Origin: Bog-756 sp963703145
GTDB taxonomy: Bacteria > Actinomycetota > Acidimicrobiia > Acidimicrobiales > RAAP-2
Length of the DNA: 64,000 nucleotides
Direction of reading: 5' to 3'
Assembly: GCA_963703145.1 (NCBI GenBank)
Contig: OY969793.1
Coordinates: 1,488,001 to 1,552,000, forward strand
Part shown: one piece after another, positions 26,867 to 34,842 of the stretch
Numbering within the stretch: position 1 is the stretch's first letter
Layout of the letters: every line of letters begins with the position of its first letter
Program-made: the position numbers and the translations under genes
The notes under the pieces: generated by a model
What the model was told of the DNA's origin: nothing
Databases searched by the model: none
Seen by the model: only the letters and a program-made list of their open reading frames with translations

Positions 26867-27753
26867 CGGTGGTGGCACCCGGCCTGCCGGCCACCATGGC
26901 GGGCCGGGCGGGCCTCCGGCTCAGCGCGGCCTCGGAGTGGACCAAGTTGCGCTCGGTGCGGTCGACCTGGATCTCGCTGTTGGTGGTCGTGGTGGCCGGC
27001 ATCGGGCTCTCGGCGCTGGTCTCCAACGTCGAGGCCGGACGTTGGGCTTCGCTGGGGGTCGCCGACCGCTCCCAGTTCGATCCGGTCCGGTTCTCCCAGA
27101 CCGGTGAGTTCATCTCCCAGTTCGTGGTGGGCGTCCTCGGTGCCCTCATCGTCACCTCGGAGTACGCCACCGGTGCCATCCGGACGACCCTCGCCACCGT
27201 GCCCCGCCGGACCACGGTGCTGGCCGCTAAAGGCGTCGTGATCGCCGCGGTGATCTTCGTGGTCACCGAGGTCACCGCCTTCGTGTCCTTCTTCGTCGGC
27301 CAGGCCGTGCTGTCGGCCCACGGTGGGAAGACCCTGCCGTCCGGGAGCACCATCGTGACCCAGGTGAAGAGCCCGGTGATCCCGGTCATCAGCATCACCG
27401 ACACCGCCGCACTGCGGGCGGTGTTCCTGTGCGGCATCTACCTGACCCTCCTGACCCTGATCGCCTTCGGATTCGGATTCATCCTCCGGCACACCGCTGG
27501 GGCCATCTCCTTGTTCGTCGGCGTCTTGTTGGTGATCCCGCTCATCATCCAGGTGCTCCCCTCGAGCATCAGCGACCCGATCGAGAAGTTCCTGCCGTCC
27601 AACCTCGGCCTGGCCATGATCGTGGTCACCACCCGCAAGACCGACTTCGCCGGCGTCCTCATGGGCCCGTGGTCGGCCGCGCTCACCCTGGCGCTGTATG
27701 CCGCGGCGGTGGTGGCCCTCGGTGCCTGGCTGTTGGTCCGGCGCGACGCCTGA
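26863..27753 (+). CDS. ABC-2 type transporter permease
   Basis: The membrane partner of the ATPase just upstream. The 296-aa protein has about six hydrophobic segments, starting at ISLLVVVVAGIGLSALV near residue 40, a long loop, then helices near the C-terminus. The GALIVTSEYATGAIRTTLA segment is typical of ABC-2 permeases. It overlaps the ATPase by four bases and is followed after 18 bases by the LLM oxidoreductase gene, so the three are probably cotranscribed. Confidence 0.9.
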   Translation: MTVVAPGLPATMAGRAGLRLSAASEWTKLRSVRSTWISLLVVVVAGIGLSALVSNVEAGRWASLGVADRSQFDPVRFSQTGEFISQFVVGVLGALIVTSEYATGAIRTTLATVPRRTTVLAAKGVVIAAVIFVVTEVTAFVSFFVGQAVLSAHGGKTLPSGSTIVTQVKSPVIPVISITDTAALRAVFLCGIYLTLLTLIAFGFGFILRHTAGAISLFVGVLLVIPLIIQVLPSSISDPIEKFLPSNLGLAMIVVTTRKTDFAGVLMGPWSAALTLALYAAAVVALGAWLLVRRDA

Positions 27754-27771
27754 CGCCGGCGGATCAGAGAC

Positions 27772-28617
27772 ATGACCCACTACGGGGTCCGGCTGCCGGC
27801 ACTCACCACCTCGGGCACCGGACAGCGGACCGGGTTGACCACCTGGGTCGAGCTCGCCGCCGCCGCCGAGGCGTCGGGCTTCGCCTCGGTGTGGGTGCCG
27901 GACCCGGCCACCGGGTCAGGGCCACCAGGACCCGAGTCCTACACGGTGCTCGGGGCGTTGGCGGTGGGCACCTCCCGGGTACGCCTCGGCGCCCTGTGCA
28001 CCGACGTCTTGTCCTACGGTCCGGGCGTCCTGGCCAAGATGGCCACCACGGTGGACGTGGTGTCCCGGGGCCGGGTCGTCCTCGGGATCAGGCCCCCGGA
28101 CCCGGGTGGCGGGGACCGCCTCGCGGCCTTCGACGAGGCGGTGCGGGTCTGTCGGGCCCTGTTCACCTCGGATGACGTGACCGTCGACGGAGACCACTTC
28201 CACCTCGACCATGCCCGCAACCTCCCACCGCCGGTCCAGGCTGGCGGGCCGAGGATCATCGTCGCTGCAGGCCCTGATCTCGAGGCCCTGGCCATCGTGG
28301 CCCGGTGGGCCGACGGCTGCGCCGTCACCGGTCCACCCGAGACGGCCTCTCGAGCGATCGACGCCCTCCGACGCCAGTGCGAGCTCATCGGCCGCGATCC
28401 GGCTGAGGTCGAGGTGCTCTGGGTGGTGCCGACGACGGTCCTGGCCGATATGCCGCCCGGTGGCCGCCATCCCTCTCCCACGGGTCCCGTCCAGGTGGCC
28501 GGGCCGGTGCTGGGTCATGGCGTGGACGGCGTCGACGAAGTGGTCGTGACCAGTCCCAGCATCGACCCGCACGACATCTCTGGCCTCGGCCTCGCCCTCG
28601 GCCTCGACTGGCCGTGA
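27772..28617 (+). CDS. LLM class (probable F420-dependent) oxidoreductase
   Basis: A luciferase-like monooxygenase-fold TIM-barrel protein of 281 aa. Family features include EASGFASVWVPDP, VGTSRVRLGALCTDV, KMATTVDVVSRGRVVLGI and ARWADGCAV. Actinobacterial members generally use F420 rather than FMN; this is family knowledge, since no cofactor-specific residues are certain here. Substrate unknown. The stop codon lies in the loop of a strong terminator-like hairpin. Confidence 0.85.
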   Translation: MTHYGVRLPALTTSGTGQRTGLTTWVELAAAAEASGFASVWVPDPATGSGPPGPESYTVLGALAVGTSRVRLGALCTDVLSYGPGVLAKMATTVDVVSRGRVVLGIRPPDPGGGDRLAAFDEAVRVCRALFTSDDVTVDGDHFHLDHARNLPPPVQAGGPRIIVAAGPDLEALAIVARWADGCAVTGPPETASRAIDALRRQCELIGRDPAEVEVLWVVPTTVLADMPPGGRHPSPTGPVQVAGPVLGHGVDGVDEVVVTSPSIDPHDISGLGLALGLDWP

Positions 28618-28631
28618 CCGGCCAGTCGAGG
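28602..28631. terminator. 13-bp perfect hairpin, bidirectional terminator
   Basis: CCTCGACTGGCCG, a TGAC loop, and the exact reverse complement lie between convergent genes. The loop contains the stop codon of the oxidoreductase gene. No T-run follows on either strand, which is common for GC-rich actinobacterial terminators. Confidence 0.65.
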
Positions 28632-28636
28632 TCAGC

Positions 28637-29086
28637 TCATTCGACCTCGGCCTTGATGCGCTCGAGGGTGGTCCGCATCCCGTTCCGGTTGGTCCGGCCC
28701 CGGGACCAGCCGAGGACCGCCCAGTACACGCGGAGCGGGAACGTCGGAGCCAGGTCGAAGGTCTCGGTCACATCGGTGCCGGTGCCGGCCGCCTCCATCC
28801 GGTAGCCCCACGTGCTGAGGGGCTTGTCGCCAGCGCCCACCCCGAAGGTGAACTCGGCGCCCGGCTCACTGGCCAGGACGGTGCAAGTGGTCCAGTAGAC
28901 GGGACCCTTCTGGTTCCGCTTGACGTGGCCCCGGAAGCGGGCCCCCACCACGGGACCGGTGGCGCCGTCGAGCCATTCGGCCTCGAAGGTCTCCGGGCTG
29001 TAGCGCCCGATTCGTGTGACGTCGCTGACCAGGGACCAGATCGCCTCGGGCGATGCCTCCATGTGGACCGTCACCTCTTCGTGCAT
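28637..29086 (-). CDS. SRPBCC (START/polyketide cyclase-like) family protein
   Basis: A small soluble lipid- or ligand-binding fold of 149 aa. It begins EEVTVHMEASPEAIWSLVSD and contains GPVVGARFRGHVKRN, the typical beta-strand pattern, and a long C-terminal helix. Family members range from cyclases to lipid carriers, so no function is assigned. TAAGGT six bases upstream of the ATG suggests a leaderless transcript. Confidence 0.85.
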   Translation of the reverse strand: MHEEVTVHMEASPEAIWSLVSDVTRIGRYSPETFEAEWLDGATGPVVGARFRGHVKRNQKGPVYWTTCTVLASEPGAEFTFGVGAGDKPLSTWGYRMEAAGTGTDVTETFDLAPTFPLRVYWAVLGWSRGRTNRNGMRTTLERIKAEVE

Positions 29087-29092
29087 GGCTGC

Positions 29093-29098
29093 ACCTTA
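29093..29098 (-). promoter_or_regulatory. -10 element TAAGGT before the SRPBCC gene
   Basis: TAAGGT ends six bases before the ATG at 29086. Confidence 0.45.
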
Positions 29099-29146
29099 AG
29101 CCGCCACCGGTCGGTCGAGCCGATGGCCCACGGCGCGCCCACCGGC

Positions 29147-29152
29147 CATACT
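29147..29152 (+). promoter_or_regulatory. -10 element CATACT before the cupin gene
   Basis: CATACT matches four of six positions of TATAAT and ends six bases before the cupin ATG. Confidence 0.4.
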
Positions 29153-29158
29153 GGCCCC

Positions 29159-29521
29159 ATGAGCGGAGAACACGACGTGCGGCCATGGGGCTCCTACACC
29201 GTCCTGGACGACAGCCCCACCCACAAGGTCAAGCGGATCGAGGTCGATCCGGGACGGCGCCTCAGCTACCAGCGCCACGCCCGTCGGGCCGAGCACTGGT
29301 TCATCGTGGCGGGCTCGGCCGAGGTGACCCTGGACGGGTCTGTCCACCACCTCGAGGCCGGCGACTCCATCGACATCCCGACGGGTGGCGCCCATCGCAT
29401 CGGCAACGCCGGGACCCGCTCGATGGTCTTCATCGAGGTGCAACAGGGCGACTACTTCGGCGAAGACGACATCGAGCGGCTCGAGGACGATTTCGGTCGG
29501 ACGGCCGCCGCGTCGCAGTGA
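29159..29521 (+). CDS. cupin protein, mannose-6-phosphate isomerase C-terminal type
   Basis: A 120-aa single-domain cupin. It opens with RPWGSYTVLDD and KVKRIEVDPGRRLSYQRH, then the metal-binding segment EHWFIVAGSAEVTLDG and DIPTGGAHRIGN, the pattern of type II phosphomannose isomerase C-terminal domains. As no guanylyltransferase domain is attached, it may be a stand-alone sugar-phosphate isomerase or a binding protein. Confidence 0.88.
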   Translation: MSGEHDVRPWGSYTVLDDSPTHKVKRIEVDPGRRLSYQRHARRAEHWFIVAGSAEVTLDGSVHHLEAGDSIDIPTGGAHRIGNAGTRSMVFIEVQQGDYFGEDDIERLEDDFGRTAAASQ

Positions 29522-29624
29522 GCCCGGCACCGACCGAAACGGCGGCTCGCTGAGCGACGGGGGGCCGAAGACGCCGGCGTTCCCGGAACCGACCGGGCCC
29601 ACCGTCCCCCGTTCGGACCTCCTC

Positions 29625-30077
29625 GTGGCGTACCTCGACTACTTCCGGTCGCGGATCATCAGCGGTGTCGAGGGGCTCTCCGACCATGACCGACGCTCCA
29701 GTGCACTGCCGTCGGGCTGGACGCCACGGGAACTCCTCAAGCACCTGACCTACGTCGAGCGGCGGTGGCTGCAGTGGGGCTTCGAAGGCCGGTCGATCAC
29801 CGATCCCTGGGGCGACCATCGCCGTGGCCGGTGGCACGTCGATGACGACGAGTCCACCGATTCGTTGGTGGAGGCTCTCCGCGCCCAGGCCAACCGCACG
29901 ACCGAGGTGGTGGGCCGACACGACCTGGACGACCGAGGCCAGCCCGGGGAGCGATGGGACGGTGCTGATCCCCCGACCCTCGAACGCGTTCTGTTCCACC
30001 TCGTCCAGGAGTACGCCCGCCATCTCGGCCACCTGGACATCGTGGTCGAGCTGAGCAAGGACGCCAGCATCGGGTAG
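29625..30077 (+). CDS. DinB/DUF664 family protein
   Basis: A four-helix DinB-like protein. Features include a first helix with YLDYFRSRIISGVEGLSD, the segment SGWTPRELLKHLTYVERRWLQW with a likely metal histidine (KHL), and a C-terminal helix VLFHLVQEYARHLGHLDIV with two more. This three-His arrangement fits a putative thiol-dependent S-transferase fold. The start is uncertain: the GTG at 29625 truncates the first helix, the frame is open back to 29385, and family alignment suggests about 25 more residues. Confidence 0.72.
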   Translation: MAYLDYFRSRIISGVEGLSDHDRRSSALPSGWTPRELLKHLTYVERRWLQWGFEGRSITDPWGDHRRGRWHVDDDESTDSLVEALRAQANRTTEVVGRHDLDDRGQPGERWDGADPPTLERVLFHLVQEYARHLGHLDIVVELSKDASIG

Positions 30078-30138
30078 TCACCGGTCGGGCCCCCACGCAC
30101 CGGTGCGGACCGGAACCGAGGCCCGGGGTGGCGGTCGG

Positions 30139-30144
30139 TACGCT
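30139..30144 (+). promoter_or_regulatory. -10 element TACGCT before the yyaL-like gene
   Basis: TACGCT ends six bases before the GTG at 30151. Confidence 0.4.
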
Positions 30145-30150
30145 ACCCAC

Positions 30151-32206
30151 GTGACCCCGAACCACCTGGGCGGCGAAACCTCCCCCTACCTCCGACAGCA
30201 CGCCGACAATCCGGTCGACTGGTACCCGTGGGGGGACGAGGCCTTCGAACAGGCCCGGGTGCGAGACCGTCCGATCTTTTTGTCCATCGGATACTCGGCC
30301 TGCCACTGGTGCCACGTGATGGCCCACGAGTCTTTCGAGGATCCCGCCGTCGCCGACCTGCTGGGCGCATCGTTCGTCAGCATCAAGGTGGACCGGGAGG
30401 AGCGGCCCGATGTCGATGCCGTCTACATGGAGGCGGTCCAGGCGCTCACCGGATCGGGCGGTTGGCCCATGAGCGTGTTCCTCCTCCCCGACCGACGGCC
30501 GTTCTTCGGTGGCACCTATTTCCCGCCGGACGACCGGAGGGGCATGCCGTCGTTCACGACGGTGCTCACTGCCCTCACCGATGTATGGGACAACCGGCGG
30601 AGCGAGGCCGAGGACCAGGCCACCGAGCTCACCGCCTCGATCGCCTCCCGCTCGGTGATGCCGGCATCGGCGGTCCCCTCGCGGTTCGTCGGGTCAGAGC
30701 GCCCCGACCTCCTCGGCCCAGCGCTCGAGGAACTGGCCAAGCGCTTCGACGCCGATTGGGGGGGGTTCGGCGGCGCACCGAAGTTCCCCCAGCCGACGCT
30801 GATCGATGTGGCCCTCCGCGGGGCGGACCAGACCGGCTCGGACGAGACGGCGACCCGGGCCCGGGCGATGGCCACGACCACCCTCGACGGCATGGCCGCC
30901 GGTGGCATCCACGACCACCTGGGCGGCGGATTCGCCCGCTACGCCACCGATGTCGAATGGCTGGTCCCTCACTTCGAGAAGATGCTCTACGACCAGGCCG
31001 GCCTGCTGCGCGCCTACCTCCACGGCTGGCAGGCCACCCGCCGACCGGACTACCTGTCGGTGATGGAGGGCATCGTGGAGTACGTGGGGCGAGACCTGAC
31101 CGGTCCCACCGGTGGGGTCCGGTCCGCCGAGGACGCTGACTCCGAGGGTGTCGAGGGCCGCTTCTATGTCTGGGACCCCGCCGGGATCGCGGCCGCCGTC
31201 GATGCTGGGGTGGACCCGCGGGATGGGTTCGCCGCCGACGTGGTCGCCGAGGCTGTGGGCGACTGGTTCGGCGTCACCCCCGAGGGGAACTTCGAGGGGT
31301 CCTCGATCCTCCGGCGCCCGGTCGGCGCCCCGCTCCGGGGCCCCGACGAGGTCGAGGCCGGGCGCGGCCTGCTGTTCGAGGCGCGGGCCGGACGGGTCCG
31401 GCCCGGCCTCGACGACAAGGTCCTCACCGAGTGGAACGCCATGTACGCCTCCGCGCTGGCCGAGGCCGCGGCGGCCACCGGCAATCCGCACTGGGCCGAG
31501 GCGGCCGTGGCCATCGGCGAGTTCCTCGTCGGGAACCTCGCAGGCGTCGACGGCCGGTGGCTCCGGAGCTGGCGGCCCGACGGGGGGCGCGCGTCATCTG
31601 GCCTATGCCGGCGACTACGCCTGGCTGGTGGACTGCTTCACCCGGCTGGCCGAGCTGACCGGTCGGGCCGTGTGGACCGAGCGGGCCACGACGGCGGCCC
31701 ACGGACTCTTGGACCTGTTCCACGACGATGAAGGGGGTGGCTTGTTCACCACCGGCCACGATGCCGAGGAGCTCATCGTACGGACCAAGGATCTGTTCGA
31801 CGGGGCCACACCCTCGGCCAACGCCGTGGCGGCCCTGGCCCTGGCCCGGCTGGGCGCGCTGACCGGGATCGAGCGGTTCTCGGCGGCGGCCCGTGAGGTG
31901 GTCGACTTGTTCGGCGACCTGCTCGACCGGCACCCGACGGCGTTCGCCCACACGCTGCTCACCGCCGACCTACTCGTGGCCGGGTTCACCGAGATCGTCA
32001 TCACCGGCGACCGGCCCGACCTGGTGGCCGCAGTCCGCGAGCGCTGGCTGCCCGGTGCCGTCGTGGCCTGGGGTGAGCCGACCGCCTCGCCCTTGTGGGC
32101 CGGCCGGGACGGCAACCGGGCTTACGTGTGCCGGAACTACGCTTGCCGGCTGCCGGCCGATGACATCGACACGCTGTCCGCCCAACTGATCGAGGAGACC
32201 CGGTGA
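30151..32206 (+). CDS. YyaL/SSP411-type protein: thioredoxin-like DUF255 plus six-hairpin domain (one frameshift)
   Basis: The N-terminal DUF255 domain starts HLGGETSPYLRQHADNPVDW and has the thioredoxin-like motif CHWCHVM (Cys51, Cys54), then VDREERPDVD and GGWPMSVFLLPD. The rest is an alpha/alpha toroid like N-acylglucosamine epimerases, with HFEKMLYDQA and SAEDADSEG. The frame changes near 31590 after a GGGGGG run; the remainder (HLAYAGDYAWLVDC onward) runs to 32206. One base change restores about 685 aa, the usual length. Biochemical role unknown in bacteria; an indel artefact is likely. Confidence 0.85.
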
Positions 32207-32925
32207 GCAAGAGCTCCACCCACACGCCGCGCAACGGGACGGCCCAGGACATCGCCCGCGCCATCAAGACCCGCAGCCGGATCGAGGTGGCCGGTGGGAC
32301 CACGCTCACCGTCCTCGTGCTGGCCTGCCACCACGAGGACACCACCGGGGTGGACCTGGCCTCGGGGACCCTCGTGCGGGTCCGCGTGGACTGGCCCGCC
32401 GACCACGGTCCGGACCTCGCACCGTTCGACGTGGTGGAGGCCCAGCTCGCCGACGAGCCCGAGCGGGACGACCTGGCCCAGCCCGAGGCGGTCACGGCCG
32501 CCGGGCTCCCCCGCCACCTGGGCACCCTCCACGGCCGGCGGGTCCGCCGCCTCCTCCATCCCCTGGCGGCACCGGTCGAGGACCACGTCCTGGGCTTCCC
32601 GGGCGCCTCGGCCCCCTACTGGGAGTTCCGGGGGTTCCGGCCGTCGCTGGCCCTGCTGGTCCCGACCAAGGGGCCGGTGCTCTTCCGGCGCATAGGGGAC
32701 CGGTCGGTGTGGGTGCGGTTCGGCTGGGGCCGCAGCGACAACTGGCTGCCCGTCGAGGACCCACGGGCGGAACGGGCCCTCGACGTCGCCCGTCGGGATC
32801 GGCTCCAAGGCAAGGACCTGGCCTCGGCCATGGGCTTCAAGCCCCACTACCTGGTGGCGGCGGTGACCACGCCGCGGGACGGCCACTGCTACAAGACGGT
32901 CCGCGCCCTGCTGCCCAGGGGCTGA
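32203..32925 (+). CDS. conserved hypothetical protein (240 aa)
   Basis: No recognisable domain. The product is soluble and begins with a Ser/Thr-rich tail, then a strand-rich region (TLTVLVLACHHEDTTGVDL, TLVRVRVDWPAD), and a C-terminal part with WVRFGWGRSDNWLPVEDP and a final HYLVAAVTTPRDGHCYK. The GTG start overlaps the stop of the yyaL-like gene as GTGA, so the two are coupled and may act together. Base composition matches neighbours. Confidence 0.72.
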   Translation: MSKSSTHTPRNGTAQDIARAIKTRSRIEVAGGTTLTVLVLACHHEDTTGVDLASGTLVRVRVDWPADHGPDLAPFDVVEAQLADEPERDDLAQPEAVTAAGLPRHLGTLHGRRVRRLLHPLAAPVEDHVLGFPGASAPYWEFRGFRPSLALLVPTKGPVLFRRIGDRSVWVRFGWGRSDNWLPVEDPRAERALDVARRDRLQGKDLASAMGFKPHYLVAAVTTPRDGHCYKTVRALLPRG

Positions 32926-32956
32926 CCGGCGCAACCGAGCCACCCGGCCCGTCGCC

Positions 32957-32962
32957 TACAGT
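32957..32962 (+). promoter_or_regulatory. -10 element TACAGT before the phosphodiesterase gene
   Basis: TACAGT ends eight bases before the GTG at 32971. Confidence 0.4.
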
Positions 32963-32970
32963 CACCATCT

Positions 32971-34155
32971 GTGTCTGTTTCCCCCACCACCGCCTCGATG
33001 ACAGGCACCCCGACGGTTGCGCCGGACCCCGTCCTGCCCGACTTCGCCGGCGGGTGCATCGCCAACGTGGTTCCAGCCCTGCTGGGCCGGCACACCGCAG
33101 CGGGCCGGCCCGACTGGCTCCCGCCATCGGCCCAGGCCGCCCGACAGGTGGTCCTCTTGGTGGTGGACGGTCTGGGCTGGGAGCAGTTGCGGGCCCGGGC
33201 CGGCTTGGCCCCGGTGCTGTCGGGTGCCGAAGGTATCGACTCGCCCATCACCTCGGTGGCCCCGAGCACCACGGCGTGCGCCCTGACCACCATCACCACC
33301 GGACGCCTCCCCTGGGAGCACGGGGTCCTCGGCTACCGGTTGGCCGACGGGGACGAGATCCTCAACGTGCTGCGGTGGCGGCTCGGAAGCGCCTCGCCCC
33401 GAGACGCCCGGCGGATCCGGCCGGCCCACCGGTTCCAGCCCTACCCCCCGTTTCCAGGCGCGGCCGGACCGGTCCCGGTGGTCTCCCGGGACGAGTTCGG
33501 GAGCACCGGCTTCACCGCCGCCCATCTCGGCAACTCGCCGCTCCACGGCTACAAGGTGCCCTCGTCGCTGCCGGTCGAGGTGGGCCGGCTGCTCCGCCAC
33601 GGCGAGCCCTTCGTCTACGCCTACTACGACGGCATTGACAAGGTGGCCCACGGCGCCGGCCTCGGGGCCCACTACGACGCCGAGCTGCGCTCGGTGGACC
33701 GGATCGTCGAGGACCTGGTGGCCGAGCTGCCGGCCGGGGCGGTCCTGGTGGTCACCGCCGATCACGGCCAGATCGACATCGGACCGCGGGTCGAGCTCTT
33801 GGGCCGGGACCTCATGGCCATGGTGCGGTTCCTCTCCGGTGAGGGTCGATTCCGCTGGCTCCACGCCCGCGATGGGGCCGGCGACGACCTGGCCGCCGCG
33901 GCTGCCGAGCGCTACGGGGACACCACCTGGGTGTGGAGCCGCGACCGCATGCTGGACGAGCGGTTGTTCGGGGGGGTGCCGAGCACCGAGTTGGCCGACC
34001 GCCTCGGCGATGTCGCCCTGCTCCCCCACCAGCCCATCGCCTTCATCGACCCCGCCGACACCGGGGAGAGCCGCATCGAGAGCCGACACGGGTCGCTGAC
34101 CAGCGACGAGATGTTGGTCCCCTTGGTCGCACTGGTGGGAGATGGCAACATCTGA
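32971..34155 (+). CDS. alkaline-phosphatase-superfamily phosphodiesterase (nucleotide pyrophosphatase type)
   Basis: The 394-aa protein has the type I phosphodiesterase/NPP fold: LLVVDGLGWEQL with metal Asp66, SVAPSTTACALTTITTG with the likely Thr nucleophile, YYDGIDKVAHGAG and VVTADHGQIDIG with the second metal site. No signal peptide or membrane segment is seen, so it is probably cytoplasmic. Close relatives in actinobacteria are annotated only as alkaline phosphatase family proteins. It precedes bpa by a few bases. Confidence 0.87.
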   Translation: MSVSPTTASMTGTPTVAPDPVLPDFAGGCIANVVPALLGRHTAAGRPDWLPPSAQAARQVVLLVVDGLGWEQLRARAGLAPVLSGAEGIDSPITSVAPSTTACALTTITTGRLPWEHGVLGYRLADGDEILNVLRWRLGSASPRDARRIRPAHRFQPYPPFPGAAGPVPVVSRDEFGSTGFTAAHLGNSPLHGYKVPSSLPVEVGRLLRHGEPFVYAYYDGIDKVAHGAGLGAHYDAELRSVDRIVEDLVAELPAGAVLVVTADHGQIDIGPRVELLGRDLMAMVRFLSGEGRFRWLHARDGAGDDLAAAAAERYGDTTWVWSRDRMLDERLFGGVPSTELADRLGDVALLPHQPIAFIDPADTGESRIESRHGSLTSDEMLVPLVALVGDGNI

Positions 34156-34157
34156 TG

Positions 34158-34689
34158 ATGGACGACGAACAGACCGACCGGACCGACGGGACCGCCCCCA
34201 CCGGCGCGCTCGCGACCCGAGGTCCTCGACGGCTCGGGGCCACTGGCCCCGGCCGAGGACGGAGCCGTCGACGCCGAGGAGGCCGCCAGCGAGTCCATCG
34301 ACAAGCCGGCCAAGCTCCTGCGCATCGGCTCGATGGTCAAGCAGCTCCTGGACGAGGCCCGCCAGGCCCCGCTGGACGAGGCCAGCCGGAGCCGACTGAA
34401 GGAGATCTACGAGCAGTCCATCCGCGAGCTGGCCGACGGACTCTCGCCGGACCTGGTGGCCGAGCTGGACCGGCTGTCCATACCGTTCGACTCCGACACC
34501 CCGTCGGAGGCCGAGCTCCGGGTGGCCCAGGCCCAGCTGGTCGGGTGGCTCGAGGGACTGTTCCACGGCATTCAGGCCACGCTCGTCGCCCAACAGGTGG
34601 CGGCCCGGGCCCAGCTCGACGAGATGCGCCAGCGGTCGCTGCCTGAGGGCCCACCGGCCGACGCGGGTCGACCGGGCACCTATCTCTGA
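34158..34689 (+). CDS. bpa: bacterial proteasome activator (one frameshift near the N-terminus)
   Basis: Bpa forms an ATP-independent ring that opens the 20S proteasome. The conserved helical core is intact from ESIDKPAKLLRIGSM through IKQLL-like VKQLLDEARQAPLDEAS, SIRELADGLSPDLVAELDRL, LRVAQAQLVGWLEGLFHGIQ and AARAQLDEMRQ. The C-terminus ends GTYL, the proteasome-docking tail (GQYL in mycobacteria). The first residues, MDDEQTDRTDGTAP, lie in another frame; one indel near 34205 joins them. This implies that the organism has a 20S proteasome, although no prcA/prcB lies here. Confidence 0.88.
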
Positions 34690-34842
34690 CCGGGACCCCT
34701 CCCACCTGGTGCCGATGGCACCGGACGCGACAGGGTCCCACCCGCGCTATCGTCGGAATCACACCGCTGTAACTCGTCCACACCCTGTGGAGAACGCCGG
34801 GTCGGGACGTCGTCGAGGAGCTTCGAGGGAGGCAACTGCCCG

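Noticed and set aside
31590..31610. programmed frameshift in the yyaL-like gene
   Set aside because: A G-run is present, but no stimulatory structure is evident and family members elsewhere are uninterrupted; a homopolymer error is simpler.
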